This document shows, one piece after another, positions 8,801-18,100 of a DNA stretch of 26,872 nucleotides. Source of the DNA: a virus; the IMG/VR virus record IMGVR_UViG_3300020312_000013, positions 1 to 26,872 of that record. One strand, 5' to 3'. Position 1 is the first letter of the stretch; every line of letters starts with the position of its first letter. Both the position numbers and the translations under genes were made by a program. Below the pieces are notes generated by a model that saw only the letters and a list, made by a program, of their open reading frames with translations, was not told the DNA's origin and made no database searches.

Positions 8801-10521
8801 TTAAGACTAACAGAATTACCTATTAATACGTCAGCTTGGAAAGTAGAAACACCAACATAAGAACGTAATGATTTAACATCATTAAATCCCCAGTCATCTA
8901 CCTTAGTAATAACTCTACCATTTCTTGCACCATTAATAATTATCTGTTCATCTTTAATAAATGTACCATTAACATCTGTCAATTTAAATGATGTTGCATT
9001 AGAAGCTGTTGCAACGGCAAATCCAAAAGCGCCACTTCTTGCACCTTCAATTGAATCACCAGCAGTTACTGAAGTAATAGCCGTTCCAACTGTTACTTTA
9101 GTATATGTTTTTACATCAAATAATCTTGCTTCATATTGAGTAGTTTGATTTACATAACTAGAAGATTGAGCTTTAAAATCATAAAGTCTAGCAAGACCTA
9201 TTTCTTCTCCAAGATCACCAGCACCACCTGTGAGTCCTGTAGTTCCTCCTCTTCTTGAATTATGTAAAGCAACTGTAGCAGTAGTTCCTATACCAAGAGC
9301 AGGAGATCCATAGATATTATTAACAAAAAGAGGATTACCAGTTTCATAGAAAATTGAATGATCTTTAATTTCTCTAGTAGTTCTTGGTTTTTCTACATCA
9401 ATAAATGATGTAGAAATTTTTTCTAATTCATATCCTTTAACATAAGCCTTACCAGGCGATATTTGAAGAAGCATCAAATCATCTGATGGTGTGCTTCCCT
9501 GTTGTGTTTTTTGTTCTGCAGTATATACACCTTTATTACCAACACTATCATTTAAAGATTCTTTTGCAAAAATCTCAAATGGTTTTACATAATAATCACC
9601 AGATTCATCATAAGTTCTTGCAGCAAGAGTATCTCTTATTATATTATACTGAACATCTTTAACAAATGCCTGCATAAATCCATTTTCTATGCGAGCAATT
9701 TCTATAAAATTCTGATCATTTGTATCATCTAAAGTCTTTTTACCAAGACTTACATCAATTTTTAGTCTATCAGCGCCTGGAGCAGCATAATTTGTAAATC
9801 CAGATGCATTATCATTTAATGATGAATCTTCATCAGCAGTTACAAATGTTTCATCTATATCAAAACCAACTCTATATGATGGAGTATTACTATATTGATC
9901 AAGTATTAAAGTTTCAGATTTAACTTGAACAAAACTACCTCTAACAAAATATACACCTTCTCCAATTGACATTGCAGAACCAGTAGCAGATGCACCAAAA
10001 GCTAAAGTATTAGCAAATGGTTCATTTGTACTAATAACACTGACACCATAAACAAGATCAGAACCTGTTATTAAACTTTCACCATCTAAGAATTTTTCTT
10101 GAGAAAAATCTTCTGCACCAGATTTTTCATATTTTACATATAATGTAAGATTTCCATTAATAGATTGATCGGTAGTTAAAACTGTTTTAATAGTAGCAGT
10201 AACACCAGATCTTCCACCAGTAATTCTTATTCCCTTTAACTGATCTGCATATAATTCTACAGGAATTCCTAAGAAAGTGTCTTCAATTTGAATACATTGA
10301 AAATTATTATCATAAGTTAGGTTGCCAGGAATGACCTTTGAACCTTCTTTGAAAAAATGAGTACCAAATTGTTCAATCTGATTTTGCAGAATAGATTGAA
10401 GAGTACTTAATTCTCTAGCCTGAACTGGTGTGCCAGGTTTAAAAAGTACTTTATAAAAATTCTTATCTTTATCAAAATCGTCAAAATATGGATTGACGTT
10501 TAAGTTAGTTTCCTGTGGCAT
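2878..10521 (-). CDS. DUF4815-type giant virion structural protein (2547 aa), probably baseplate periphery or fibre
   Basis: The N-terminus (NVNPYFDDFDKDKNFYKVLF, then GTPVQARELSTLQSILQNQ) is the start I associate with DUF4815 proteins of T4-like marine phages. Other matching segments are RFTMADIGRLETRIKNVEYY near 1118-1140 followed by SGFFVDNF, RSRSIEVTLNRMKPRTQFYV near 1440-1460, DPLAQTFRVDDETG near 1705 and YALVLVTPAENYNCW near 1800. A middle-to-late region (about 1940-2210) holds GxGY repeats and an EIISYTG..RG..GT module. The C-terminal 120 residues form a beta domain ending PPIIRELRAIALA. It takes the place of T4 genes 9-12, so a role in the baseplate rim, short fibres or fibre attachment is inferred. 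Its ATG lies 9 bases after the gp8 stop. No enzymatic motif was seen. Confidence 0.82.
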   Translation of the reverse strand: MPQETNLNVNPYFDDFDKDKNFYKVLFKPGTPVQARELSTLQSILQNQIEQFGTHFFKEGSKVIPGNLTYDNNFQCIQIEDTFLGIPVELYADQLKGIRITGGRSGVTATIKTVLTTDQSINGNLTLYVKYEKSGAEDFSQEKFLDGESLITGSDLVYGVSVISTNEPFANTLAFGASATGSAMSIGEGVYFVRGSFVQVKSETLILDQYSNTPSYRVGFDIDETFVTADEDSSLNDNASGFTNYAAPGADRLKIDVSLGKKTLDDTNDQNFIEIARIENGFMQAFVKDVQYNIIRDTLAARTYDESGDYYVKPFEIFAKESLNDSVGNKGVYTAEQKTQQGSTPSDDLMLLQISPGKAYVKGYELEKISTSFIDVEKPRTTREIKDHSIFYETGNPLFVNNIYGSPALGIGTTATVALHNSRRGGTTGLTGGAGDLGEEIGLARLYDFKAQSSSYVNQTTQYEARLFDVKTYTKVTVGTAITSVTAGDSIEGARSGAFGFAVATASNATSFKLTDVNGTFIKDEQIIINGARNGRVITKVDDWGFNDVKSLRSYVGVSTFQADVLIGNSVSLNNQVSANLELSRVGATGNTGIITASGNNFVGIITTNNIVSYTVPGKNDPSFAIVTGIATDGTSINISGITTVTGVCDGGIPPSTRLLNDLAIRHTTFKAGQNSFLTPLGHKHIESVDVTTTTLQFRKQYDNIAFSGNQFTSPNAGADYYFQPFDEERYLISYDDGSVEPLTTSQVKVSDDKKTVTFVALSKASGKANLYATVLKGDIKTKLKNVNDANVINIINSNDASSGVGTNTKNDGLTFSTIYGTRVQDDKISLNVPECVALVGVFESNDTGDAELPSLTLTAYSGPSGNNNDFIVGEQLVGKNSNAVGLFCERPNTTTCGFVRLNRTEFQIGEPVIGQKSGVQGTVVNSTNGDRDVSNQYMLNCNDKPTYYDFSYIKRKRGIEAPTNKLKVVFKNFYVDGGDEGDFYTATSYPKSAFDLIPDNQGYQVKTSSLVDIRPRVSPYNTSSTTSPFDFRSRNFSGVNNINDPLVPDEALIISYNYYQGRKDRLYLDKNANWVYIKGVPADVPGLPNAVGDSLEICTVELPAYTHTIKQVKITRTPHKRFTMADIGRLETRIKNVEYYTRLSLLETDTANLNITDANGLSRFKSGFFVDNFKTHGSHQIAHPDWSASTDSKSGSLRPGHYTTAVDMVVGSKSYVGIGTSANPNVDLAFANDIDGENVRKTGKLVTLDYEEVPMLKQIYASRVENVNPFLIVYYAGDMSISPDSDTWMDTKRLDANVIQDTTSYDQVAAQYGIDEQTGLSEVDWGVWEQQWTSEKIVNTFTQVEEQVFDKVHPSELPEGVVLDVKHIADYGKVIELNGKWVPKGAGWITDAKLQKKTEFQDVAQMSHQSRQGIQYQISSTYNEESLGDRVLSRDIIPYCRSRSIEVTLNRMKPRTQFYVFFDNVDVTKYCTPKLLEIEMVHGQFQIGERVRGHHQPISLYTNRHTDWRLAAPNHKEGPYDAPTKVVTLNPYDNAAGVPASYSTGSTLLNIDTASLADMSEPSYYGFGSEGMRLNGVSSGAYAKCVRNRLITDTLGNLKFTFMIPDPNDEDNPQFETGTKTLRVTTSPTNSTVAGTVTGSAEANYYAKGELETVQENVLSIKVPHIERLTPEEQQVVQGRIETRVNPDASDRDFSAVGADGAPVVITGVQYYDPLAQTFRVDDETGVYLTSVDVFLRDRDEEIPLTLQVRTVETGLPTSKILPFAIKVKDPSEVNVSEDASIATNFQFESPVYLSGGHEYALVLVTPAENYNCWISRMGEVDISTANLPDEQQVLISQQPYLGSLFKSQNGTTWDPSQYEDMKFNLYKAKFNIGPSVARWFNPSLDHGNGQLPKLVNNPITALSRKAIVGITSTFTEYTGLVPGVNISQAGNESAKATLVNIAGIATINGSNDLTIINPGVGYTPSSGHFLYRDVPVITQTGDGSGAVANVRVENGKVGVVTFTNGGKNFAVGDTVGLGTLGLGNGSGAVVSVGLITAYNTLVLDEIQGSFNIGVGTVMFDNGSAVIGLDGKTGIGSTVDGQIGSAHTISSFDVDQTNDGLHFRVAHRAHSMHAFNNLVTLDLIQSDVPSTSLTADYVFNNTNEINVTSSSNFATFEGVGVGTTNYGLAKIGDEIISYTGVANGQIVGITTRGMFGTLIEDHDSGDPIVKYEFAGVSLARINKTHDLANEASASVPNDKGLDFYHIKVDFNKNGTDRSGSSFPNLYFNTTKRGGGNDCEATQNIQFETITPNVQTMTPPGTNVGARIRTTSATSIDGTELSFADEGYENLQLGSQNHFDTPRMIASQINEDNKIGAEIPAKKSLTMELLLSSNNINVSPAIDIDRVSNVLTTNRLNSPVSNFASDSRVCKTGQDPCASYVSKMVVLNNPASEITVEFSAYRSPDSDIRVFYKTMTEGTVDNSLDRNWEPFPGYTNTDQFGAIINPTDNNGLSDQKVPASMGGEFRGYTYTTREIQPFTKFQIKIDMVGTNQASPPIIRELRAIALA

Positions 10522-10530
10522 AGCTCTTAT

Positions 10531-12090
10531 CTAGAATTCCAATACGATTTTGATGTCTTCTTTTTGTTGTGAACTACGAGTAACGGATGCCCTATTATCT
10601 ACGTAGATTATATCACCACTGTATTTTTCAACTTCTGGATTTGCAACACCTTTAACGAAACTCATCCCTAAGTTGTAAGTCCTACTATTTATTGATGTAG
10701 AAAGACCTGGCGCCAGTGCAGTACCAAAATTAGTATCTATATTTAAGTTATTAGATCCTCCAAATACTGTTGTTCCAGCACCAGCAGTAGGGTCTGCAGA
10801 GAATTTAAATAACTCATAACCATAAGTAGGGGGATTTCCATCAGTAGAAATAGCAAGTCTTCTATCTTGCCAATATTTAAGAACTCCAGTTGTAGAATCC
10901 CAATTAACAACTCTACCAACAGCAGTAGAACCGACTCCAATTCTTTGAGTTATTTCAGAGTCTGTTGTAAATGAAGTAGTAGTAGCACCAGCACCAGTAA
11001 GTTTTATTGCATATAAAGCACTTGCTTTTGATAATGTAAGTTTATTTGTTGATCCATAAGCATAAGGATCTTTAACTAATCCAACTCTAGCAAATTGATT
11101 ACCAGTAATAAAATCTGGGTTTGTTGTATCATTTTCAATTCTAGAATAGATTAGAGATCTATTTCCACCCAATTCTTTGTAAATATCAGCTCCATGTCCT
11201 CCTTCTGGGGGAATTATGACATTAAATGAAGCATCTAAAGATCCTGCAGGGTTATTAAGACCTACATTTCCTAAACCAACATTTGCAAAAGTGTAATTTG
11301 AACCTCCACTAGTAACTTCAACAGAATCTATTTTACCAGCAGCATTAACAACAACAGAACATTTTCCTCCCTGACCATCTCCAAGAAGAGGAACATTGTT
11401 ATAAGTAGCAGCAGTACCATAACCAACACCACGACCAGTTATGGTGACAATCTTAAGTTGTCCACTAGTAGTAGCATTATTTCTTACAGCAGCAACATCA
11501 CTACTTGTTTTCCAATCAGAAGGTAAAGGAATGAAACTTGTAGAATCAAACTTTATAAGTTGATTTGGGTTAATAGTGAATAGATACTTCCAAATGTAAC
11601 CATCACCAGAAGCACCAGCAGATCTTGGTTCTAAATCGGTAAAAAGTGGTTCATCAAGAGAAGGTCTACCTTCAGTATTTTCAGGGTTTGTTCCATTCTG
11701 CAAACAAATATAAACCCTGTAATCTTGATTCATTACATAATAATTCGCATCATACAAGGTCGTAGAACTTGTTTGAGGTGAAATATTTGATCGAGAATAA
11801 TCATCTCGATACATTTCATATGTTGTACCAGAAGTCCAATCTATTTTTCTAACAACTCTGGAAATATCAGCTGCGTTTATTTTCTTCAATGCGATCATTG
11901 TATCCCAATAATCATTCTCCTCACTAAATGAGTCTTTAGGTGAAGGAGGATTTGAATCCCAGTCAGACTGGAAATCAGAAGCATTGGGAAGTCCTATCCA
12001 TGCATAATAACTATTGCTAGTAGAAGCTACCCCTGCCGTAAAGTTTTCACAGTTTAATATACGAAGCTGATCAGTTATAATGGCTGACAT
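10531..12090 (-). CDS. 8: Baseplate wedge protein gp8 with central insert
   Basis: T4 gp8 is a wedge subunit that binds gp7 early in wedge assembly. Both ends of this protein match it. The N-terminal part has YYAWIGLPNASDF, KDSFSEENDYWDTMIALKKI, then ISRVVRKIDW and the hallmark GDGYIWKYLF at 162-171, close to GDGYVWEYLF in T4. The C-terminus GDIIYVDNRASVTRSSQQKE, then IKIVLEF, closely parallels the T4 end. T4 gp8 has 334 residues and this one has 519. The extra sequence lies between about 205 and 475 and includes GxGY-like units at about 218-224 and 260-266. It follows the gp7-like gene, as in T4, with its own TATAAATA motif 20 bases upstream. No good Shine-Dalgarno is visible. Confidence 0.93.
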   Translation of the reverse strand: MSAIITDQLRILNCENFTAGVASTSNSYYAWIGLPNASDFQSDWDSNPPSPKDSFSEENDYWDTMIALKKINAADISRVVRKIDWTSGTTYEMYRDDYSRSNISPQTSSTTLYDANYYVMNQDYRVYICLQNGTNPENTEGRPSLDEPLFTDLEPRSAGASGDGYIWKYLFTINPNQLIKFDSTSFIPLPSDWKTSSDVAAVRNNATTSGQLKIVTITGRGVGYGTAATYNNVPLLGDGQGGKCSVVVNAAGKIDSVEVTSGGSNYTFANVGLGNVGLNNPAGSLDASFNVIIPPEGGHGADIYKELGGNRSLIYSRIENDTTNPDFITGNQFARVGLVKDPYAYGSTNKLTLSKASALYAIKLTGAGATTTSFTTDSEITQRIGVGSTAVGRVVNWDSTTGVLKYWQDRRLAISTDGNPPTYGYELFKFSADPTAGAGTTVFGGSNNLNIDTNFGTALAPGLSTSINSRTYNLGMSFVKGVANPEVEKYSGDIIYVDNRASVTRSSQQKEDIKIVLEF

Positions 12091-12110
12091 TTTTACCGAC
12101 TTTTTGTTTT

Positions 12111-12118
12111 TATTTATA
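12111..12118 (-). promoter_or_regulatory. T4-type late promoter TATAAATA before gp8
   Basis: The minus strand has an exact TATAAATA followed by A-rich sequence, in the 33-base gap between the gp7-like stop and the gp8 ATG, with 20 bases between motif and ATG. This is the consensus late promoter of T4. It would give gp8 and downstream genes their own late transcript after the very long gp7-like gene. Confidence 0.75.
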
Positions 12119-12123
12119 TTAAG

Positions 12124-15100
12124 TTAGTAGGACTCTTTTAAATCCCTACTTCTGATGACTACTGGACCAGTTATGATACCAGTTATTCCATCATTGTTTA
12201 TAACGTTGAATGATGAAGTGCCTTCTTTAACGAAGTCATATACACGCCCCCAAGAGTAATTGCCAAAGAATGAACTGGAACCAATGCCAACACCTTCTGT
12301 GGAACTTACACTTACAGTTACTCTCCTTAGAGTAGTATGACCAACTCCATGTGGATCCTGTGCAGATGCAAATACTGTTTGTACACTCTGTACTCTGTAT
12401 ATATTATCTATAAAGGAAGTACCAATACCAACAGTTGTTATTCCAGTGGCATCTGAATAAGCAGTAATACCATTTCCAACATTAGTATTATATGTAATAA
12501 AGTAATATCCAGTTTGAATACCACTAACAGTAGTTGCAACAGATACAACGGATGTATCTCTTAGAACAGATTCTTTAGGAATATATAAATCAAATGTCAA
12601 TCCAGTTGTTGCAATACCAACGACAGATGTAGTACCTATACCAGTAATAATACCAAAGTCTCCATCATATTTAATATCTGCTATTGTTTCATCATTTTGT
12701 GCTTGTGGTGCAATAAGAACATTTGGAGGAGAAGTATTTGTATAACCAGCGCCAGGAGCTTCAATAGTAACAGCAGATATTGTTCCAAGACCAGAAACAG
12801 TTGCATAAGCATATGCATTAGTTGCCTCTGTAGTACCTATACCTGCATGTACAGTACCTATACCAGCAGTAACACCTATCGATACCATAGGTCTAGATGT
12901 ATATCCAGAACCACCGTCAGAAATGACAACACTTGATATAGTTCCTGCGGCAGATACAACTGCTGTTGCTGCAGCACCAGTTATTGTTGTTGGATCAACA
13001 ATAAGAACCTTTTGTTTTGCCTCTACAATATCATCAGTTTGATCAAATAATGGAGAAGAAATATCAGTAAAGAATTCAGTAGAAGCAGCAGAAACATTAC
13101 TAATAATGTAAGCAGTAGGTCTAATACCAGCTTCTAATTCTGGTCTATCTTTTCCAATACCAATATTATCAATAACTACATCAGATATTTGTTTTTTCCA
13201 AGTTACAGGTCTTACTACAGTTCTACTAGTAGAAATGCCAACATCTATGTAAGTATTAGTATCTACAGCATCAGCAGTAGTAATACCAGTAACTGTTCTA
13301 GGTAATTGTTGATGTTCACCATAAAGTCCTCTTTCTGGGAACTGATTAAGAATTAACTTATCACCTGGCTTAATAGTTTCAAGTATATCAACTTCAACAA
13401 CATCATTTTCAGAACCTCTATAAAAATATACTCTAACTTTATCTCCCTCTTTAGGAGCTTCAGAGAATGTAACTTGAGAACCACCAGCAAAAGTATAACT
13501 TTCAAATGGAACCTGAAGAATATCATTCAGGAATATTAATGTATTATCTTCAACTTTAATTGGAGATCCTTTTCCAGCTCTGAGTGTCAAAGGTGTTTCA
13601 GCAGCACCAATAGTCTTGGTTAATGGGAATGACTTTCTAACACCATCAAATAAGTTTTCAAATGAGTTTAATCTCTCAAGTTCTCCAAATGTCCATCCAG
13701 AGAAACTATCACCAAACACTTTGTTAACAGTTAATTGGAAAGTCTTAAATGAAGCACCAGCTGATGCATCAGTTGGAATACCAGCTACACCATTAGTTTC
13801 TACTGTTAATACATCATCAACGTTATAATTATATCCATAATTTGTAATCTCCCAGTCAATAATACTTGATCCTTGACCAACTCTAACCGAAATAGATGCA
13901 CCAATACCAGAAGTACTACCAGTTAATTTAATATTTTCATAATTAAGTGGAGGTTCAAAATCAAGTCTTGGTGGACTTGCAGAACTAAATCCAGAACCAC
14001 CACCATTAGTAATGGTAACTGAGGTTACTATACCTGCATCAACATTAGCAGTACCAATCTCTATAATACCTGAACTTCCAATAGCATTAACAGTAATATT
14101 TGTTTGAAGTCCTACTCTATATCCAGAACCACTATTTCCAATAGATACAGATTCAACTGTTCCTGCAGCAGAGACAATTGCAGTACCACCTGCAGCAACT
14201 AATGGTTGATATCCAAATGAACTTGTCTCACCAACAGAAACTATAACACCACCTCTGGGAATAGATGATACGTTAACATCATAATTAACAGACACACCTG
14301 CACCAGTGAAACTTACAGAAGTAATACCAGCAGTCTCTGTAATATTATAATCTACATTTGGATTTTGGAATATTTCATTTAAAAGAACAATACCAGTATT
14401 AGTTGCAAACCCTGTTATATTTTGTCCTTCAGATTTAAAGATAAATGATGTTGCTATACCAGTAAATTGATTTTCAAAAGTATCAAATACATGGTTATTT
14501 GCATAAGTATCAATATCTCCTAAAGGTTTACCTTTTCTAATAAATGCTCTAGCAGCAAATGTTGATGTAGTTGTTAATCCTACAGGGCCTTTAGCACCTT
14601 TAGGAGCATCTGTAAAGTTAATAGAATCTTTAACTATCTGATAATTACCAAGATACTTGGTTACTGTAGCATTAGCACTATGATTAACAATATCAGAATT
14701 AAGTTGACCTCTCTTTACAAGAATTTGGTTTGTAGATCCAATACCAACAGTATCAACTTTCATAAATTCATTACCAATCTTAATAACATCACCAGAATAG
14801 AAGGATGATATACCAACTAAAGTTATGAAATCAGTTGTTGTGGGAGCATCAAAAGATAACTTAGTATTGATTGGAGACTGAATAACAGGACTTTGAATAT
14901 TATTATCAAGAGTCACAAGCATCTTAGAGTTAAGATCATGTGATGTAAATGCATGTGTACTTCCAACACCAACTGCGTTTATATCCAATACTGTTGGAAC
15001 CTCTTTAAGTGCCTCAGTTGCAGTACCAGCAACTCTGAACTTATTCTCAGCAATCTTAACTGCATAAAGTGTTGATGGAAGTTTATTAGTATTTCCAAAT

Positions 15101-18100
15101 CCAACAACAGTTGTAGCAGCAATACCAATACTCATTGTTGTACCAGCACCAGTTGGTGTGTAAGTAATCTTCTCACCAGTAGTAAAGAAGTGATTATCAA
15201 CCACAAAAGTATTATTTGTAACATCAACTACAGCAGGATCAGAAGAATCAAATACTTTATGGAATACAGAAGATCCTGCATGTTTTAAATCAAAGGAGAA
15301 TTTAATATCATTTTCTGTTCCTGTATAAGATGCCTCTGTAGCCTTAATTCTACTATTAGAGAATGTTGTTATACCAGCAACACCACCACCAGTTTCTGTA
15401 AGGTTATATTGGAATACCTTAGTAGTAATAGCTGTATTTGCAGGAGGTGTAAGTCTAAGTTCTAAATCACCACCAGAAGCTGTTGAATATCCAACACCAA
15501 CAGTTCCGATACCTGAACCACTACCAATAGATGCATCGTTATCAAAATAACCAAACTCAGAGTAATATGGTGTAGTTCCATCATGTATCATTGTTACCTG
15601 AGTAACGGCTCTCTTATTATTAGTAGTATCATTAATTTCTATTAAACAATCTGCTGCCTGATAATTATTAGAACCAAAACCACTAATACGTGTTGGTTGA
15701 GGATTTGCAGTTGCAGCAATATCAGTTGTTGTAGTTAATATCTGAGATAGAGAAACTTGTGTACTTCCAATACCAGTTGCAGTTGAATCTATTGCAGTCT
15801 GATGAATTCTCATCGTTACACCAACTCCAGCAACAGGAGTAAAGTATACACTTGCAATACCAGATCTTACATCAGCTCCAAATGTACCAAGTCCTACACT
15901 AGGAGCATTACTTTCATCGATATTATCATTAATCATCTGAGCATAATCAAGCATATACACTTCAGAACCATGTTGCATAACAACAAGTTCATTAAGTTGA
16001 CTTCTCTGTTTTCCTGTTAATTTTCCATCCAATTCATCAGTTTGAATAAGAAGTTTTGCAGTTGTTGTATCACCAGCAGTTCCTAAACCAACAACATGAG
16101 TTGGTTGATCACCAGTAGATCCTATACCTGCAGAAGTAGAAACAATACTATATCCAGTACCAAGTGTGGTAGAACCAATACCAGTAGCATCTGTATCAAT
16201 AAATTCTTGTACTGAAAATACTCTTAAAGCATAATTATTAACTTTATACTTAGATGGTAAAAATCTTAAATTAGCAGCAGTACCTTGGATATTCAAATCA
16301 AATGTTCCAAGATCAATTTGAGTTTCTACTCTACCGAAAGGCATGATATATCCAAGATTACCATCATGAATCACATTAATCTGTATAATTTCCTTTTCGC
16401 CAGGGAATCTCTTATCAAATATAAGAGCATAATATTTGACACTTCTTACTTCTGTTATATCAAAGTCAGCAATATCTGAATATGGTGTTGGTCTTGGAAG
16501 ATCATTAAATTGATCACTTACACTATCAATTGATATAGCTCTATTACTATCCGACTTAATATAATCTGTTAGAATTCTATTTTCAAAGAATACTTCATCA
16601 GAAGCAGTTGTTTTAGAGTCAATTACTTTAGAATTCTCCGAAACTAAGTCAAAATCATACTTTTTATGAAGAGATTCATCTTCACTTATTAAATCAGTAA
16701 GAGTTACAGCAACTGCTGAATTAACACCAACATTAGCAGTTCTTCTTCCTTTAGAATCAGTTCCAGCAAAAGAAACAATACTAACATCTGCAAAATTCTT
16801 AAATCCTACAACATGATTTAAACTACTGACAGGATCTCTCCAAGTTTCGTGATCAATAACACTTCCTAAAGAATATGAGAATGTTTGATAATAATCACTA
16901 TCTTGAACTTTTTGCAATTCATCATTTAATTTACCAGTATCTCTTCCCCAACCAGTCCTAACTGTTGCATTTGGAGAAATATTAAATTTAGAAGTAAAGG
17001 AATTTACCTGTTCTATCCTAGCAACAGATTTAGAAGATGATCCAGTAATAGTCTCATCAACTGCAAAATCATCTAATGATAAGACTTTTAAGTACTTATT
17101 AGTATCATTCCAAGAAACTACAACACCAGTTTTGTCTCCAGTACTAACTGTTTCGCCTTCAGCAAACTCATTAACTTTTGATTTTGCTGTAAATTTAGGA
17201 ATATCTAACCAAGGAATAACTCTACCAGATGATGACGGTCCACTAAAGATGCCAGGACTTGTTACTGTAGTATCTAACTTATAAGTTACAGTAGCATTTC
17301 CTCCGCCTGGATTTGTATTAACTCCAGTAACTACAAATGGTTCATAATTATAATCGGATGAATTATATCCACTTCCAGTAGAACCAATACCGATATTCTC
17401 TACATATATTTCTTGTCCAAGACTAAATGGATAATTTGATTCAGTATATGTGCCAGGCAAAGTCAGAACAACATCATTTGTTCCACTTGTATAAGAAAGA
17501 TTTTTTATCTTAATTCCATTAGAATTATTTGTTACAACAATTCTTGGATTTGCATCATAAAGAGTATTAGTATTTGTATGAATTATAACTTTAGATACTG
17601 ATGTACCTTGAAGTTCTGTTGTTGTTACAACTTCGTCTTTGATTTCATTAGTAACTCTATCAATAACAATTATAGATGGAGGTTCAAGATAATTCTTACC
17701 AGCAGAACTAATACCAATACTTTCAATAGTAGAAAGTCTATCTAATCTAAGAATTTGTGGTAATTGAACAGCAGGTCTAATAGTATTATCTGCAGAATAG
17801 TCAAAACCAATATTTTTAGTTGTATATGTTCTTAAATTACCTACATCTGTACTATTCAATTTAATTACAGCACCAACTCCAGAAGTTGAACCAATAGAAG
17901 TTACTATAGGAATATCATTATATTTCTTACCTTTAGAATAGATAAGAATATCATTTATAGGTCCATCTGTTGTTGTAGAAGTAGTTGAATATTCTAAAGT
18001 TACTGCTTCATTCTGTGTATATGAATCTTTTTCTGGTTGAGAAAGCATATTAAAGGAGAAAGTAGTACTTCCAATACCAGTTACCTTAAATTGACCATTA

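Noticed and set aside
10743-10940. Minus-strand ORF of 65 codons inside gp8
   Set aside because: A shifted frame within the gp8 insert, fully inside a supported gene.
12697-12936. Plus-strand ORF rich in Cys/Ser/Thr; similar ones at 15802-16020, 16285-16479 and 21814-22035
   Set aside because: All are antisense to repetitive parts of the gp7-like gene, and low-complexity composition keeps the opposite frames open. No promoter, Shine-Dalgarno or protein-like sequence.
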